Below are positions 62,840 to 64,000 of a stretch of DNA of 64,000 bases, piece after piece (the stretch's first letter is position 1; every line of letters starts with the position of its first letter). The notes under the pieces are model-generated. The model had not been told where the DNA came from and did not search any database. It was given only the letters and a program-made list of their open reading frames with translations. Origin of the DNA: Lachnospiraceae bacterium A4 (GTDB lineage: Bacteria; Bacillota; Clostridia; Lachnospirales; Lachnospiraceae); contig KE159538.1 of assembly GCA_000403215.2 (NCBI GenBank), forward strand, positions 435,398 to 499,397, in the 5' to 3' direction. The position numbers and the translations under genes are program-made.

Positions 62840-62868
62840 ATTTTAAATTGTTTCTCCGATTAAGTCAA
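62840..62868 (-). promoter_or_regulatory. Sigma-A promoter of the chemoreceptor gene
   Basis: On the minus strand TTGACT (62863-62868), 17-base spacer, TAAAAT (62840-62845), about 90 bases before the start codon. Confidence 0.6.
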
Positions 62869-62922
62869 TAGTATATATTGTCCGCAAGTTACTTTTTTTA
62901 CTGGAAGGTTCCTTCTAAACGT

Positions 62923-63705
62923 TTAAAAGGCCAAATATTTTTTCATAGTACGCAGTGCATTCTTTTCCAGACGGGACACCTGCGCCTGAGAAATGCCGAT
63001 ATATTCGGCAACTTCCATCTGCGTCTTTCCCTCAAAAAACCGCAGATGAATAATTTCATACTCCCTCTCCTCGAGTCTTTTCATCGCCTCACTTAGAGAA
63101 ATATTCTCAACCCAGTTCTCCTCTTTGCATTTCTTATCGCTGATCTGGTCCATCACATAGAGGGTGTCGCCGCCTTCGGTATAGACTGGTTCATATAAGC
63201 TCATGGGATTCTGAATCGCGTCAAGGGCATAGACGATATCCTCCTTGGGAATGCCGATCTCCTCCGAAATCTCCATGATTGTCGGCTCGCGCAGATTTTT
63301 CTTGGTAAGATTTTCCTTTGCATAGATTGCTTTGTACGCCGTATCCTTGAGCGAGCGGCTCACGCGGATCGGGTTGCTGGAATCCCTAAGAAAGCGCCGG
63401 ATTTCACCGATAATCATAGGGACTGCATAGGTTGAGAACTTCACGTCAAGACTGGAATCAAAATTATCGATTGCCTTGATGAGCCCGATACATCCGATCT
63501 GGAACAGATCATCGACATTTTCATTGGACTGTGAGAAGCGCTTGATCACGCTCAGCACCAGTCTTAGATTGCCTCTGATATACTCCTCCCGCGCCTGCAT
63601 ATCGCCCTGCTCTATCTTCTCAAAGAGAGCCTGTTTCTCTTCATTTTTTAAAATGGGAAGCTTTGCCGTATTTACACCACATATTTCAACTTTTCCAAGT
63701 GCCAT
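62923..63705 (-). CDS. sigG: RNA polymerase sporulation sigma factor SigG
   Basis: A 260-residue sigma-70 family factor active in the forespore after engulfment. Region 2 has FQIGCIGLIKAIDNFD and FSTYAVPMIIGEIRRFLRD, region 3 follows, and region 4 (HLRFFEGKTQMEVAEYIGISQAQVSRLE) holds the -35 recognition helix. The N-terminus MALGKVEICGVNTAKLP is characteristic of SigG. The gene follows sigE by about 90 bases, as in spoIIGA-sigE-sigG loci. Confidence 0.95.
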   Translation of the reverse strand: MALGKVEICGVNTAKLPILKNEEKQALFEKIEQGDMQAREEYIRGNLRLVLSVIKRFSQSNENVDDLFQIGCIGLIKAIDNFDSSLDVKFSTYAVPMIIGEIRRFLRDSSNPIRVSRSLKDTAYKAIYAKENLTKKNLREPTIMEISEEIGIPKEDIVYALDAIQNPMSLYEPVYTEGGDTLYVMDQISDKKCKEENWVENISLSEAMKRLEEREYEIIHLRFFEGKTQMEVAEYIGISQAQVSRLEKNALRTMKKYLAF

Positions 63706-63796
63706 ATTTATTCCTCCTCCAATTTACTATGCCTTATAAACAAAACTCATCTATAGGACATATGTACAAGGATATAAATACGACTGTTATCCCAAT

Positions 63797-64000
63797 CTAG
63801 CTCACCATTTCCTTCTTGAGCCGCTTCATGATTTTCTTTTCAAGACGCGAGATATACGACTGTGAGATCCCCAGATAATCCGCGACCTCCTTCTGTGTCA
63901 TCTCCATGTCGTCCGGGTTGTTCAGACCGAATCTCAGCATGATAATCGTCCGCTCCCTGTCGCCCAGCTTTGAGATCGCCCGCTTTAGCTGGCTGCGCTC
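63797..64000 (-). CDS. sigE: RNA polymerase sporulation sigma factor SigE, C-terminal part only
   Basis: The frame runs from the right edge of the window to a TAG at 63797-63799 and encodes the last 67 residues of a sigma factor. The visible part is region 4: [17 protein letters not shown], then [21 protein letters not shown] and a basic end. SigE rather than another factor is inferred from its place directly upstream of sigG and the closeness of the helix-turn-helix to the mother-cell factor. The rest of the gene and any spoIIGA lie outside the window. Confidence 0.85.
   Translation of the reverse strand, partial: ERSQLKRAISKLGDRERTIIMLRFGLNNPDDMEMTQKEVADYLGISQSYISRLEKKIMKRLKKEMVS

Overview
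This window looks like a chromosomal segment of an anaerobic, endospore-forming Firmicute of the class Clostridia, most likely family Lachnospiraceae. The assignment is inference from gene content. It rests on adjacent sporulation sigma factor genes (sigG and the 3' end of sigE), a SCIFF peptide with its radical-SAM maturase, a four-subunit 2-oxoacid:ferredoxin oxidoreductase, a fused SecDF, a TIGR04086-type membrane protein, a DUF6062-type protein, strong AGGAGG ribosome sites and textbook sigma-A promoters. Most of the window is ordinary core chromosome; the section from about 7.7 to 16.8 kb looks more accessory.

Layout. 0-6.7 kb: a YicI-type alpha-xylosidase cut by the window edge, an M3 oligopeptidase, a YitT membrane protein, a soluble chemoreceptor with a zinc-binding CZB domain and a small unknown protein. 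6.9-7.1 kb: a tRNA-Gly(GCC) with a consensus promoter and a terminator. 7.2-16.8 kb: a GNAT acetyltransferase, an inverted repeat, a small DUF6061-like ORF, a complete phosphate-starvation locus (pstSCAB-phoU-phoB-phoR, behind a Pho-box-like repeat), a decayed tyrosine recombinase and a PD-(D/E)XK protein. 16.8-23.2 kb: a membrane-anchored GH3-like protein that has lost its catalytic residues, glyA, a family 2 glycosyltransferase, a DUF1653 protein, an isolated pilT and an unknown gene. 23.3-32.2 kb: chaperone and cell-surface genes: htpG with a perfect CIRCE operator upstream, a PrsA-like foldase lipoprotein, an MBOAT acyltransferase with an SGNH partner, and clpB.

32.4-41.4 kb: an unknown gene, then (reading leftward) guaB, an unknown gene, an FHA-domain gene and porCDAB. 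The last six genes after the guaB terminator are closely packed and may be one transcript. DUF6106-like and membrane-anchored unknown proteins and a PfkB-family protein with an altered catalytic motif follow. 41.5-47.1 kb: a DUF6062-like cysteine-rich protein, a TetR regulator, an acidic membrane-anchored protein, a HAD phosphatase, glnS and an Rpn-type nuclease-like protein. 47.2-47.5 kb holds two tandem copies of a roughly 130-base element whose long hairpin shows three compensatory base-pair changes. 47.5-57.8 kb: recJ, an acyl-ACP thioesterase, a TraX-family protein, secDF, the SCIFF maturase scfB, the 48-residue SCIFF peptide gene scfA, a GH25 lysozyme, a TIGR04086 protein and a CNNM/CorC-type protein. 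57.8-64 kb: a 773-residue protein with a cyclic-nucleotide-binding-like N-terminus and an unrecognised remainder, an Sfp-type phosphopantetheinyl transferase, a membrane chemoreceptor, sigG and partial sigE.

No CRISPR array, rRNA, intact insertion sequence or prophage was seen. The least explained items are the covarying tandem hairpin element at 47.2-47.5 kb, the large cNMP-fold protein, the two apparently inactivated enzyme folds (GH3 and PfkB), and the inverted repeat and recombinase scar around the phosphate locus. All calls were made by reading the sequence; no database search was run.
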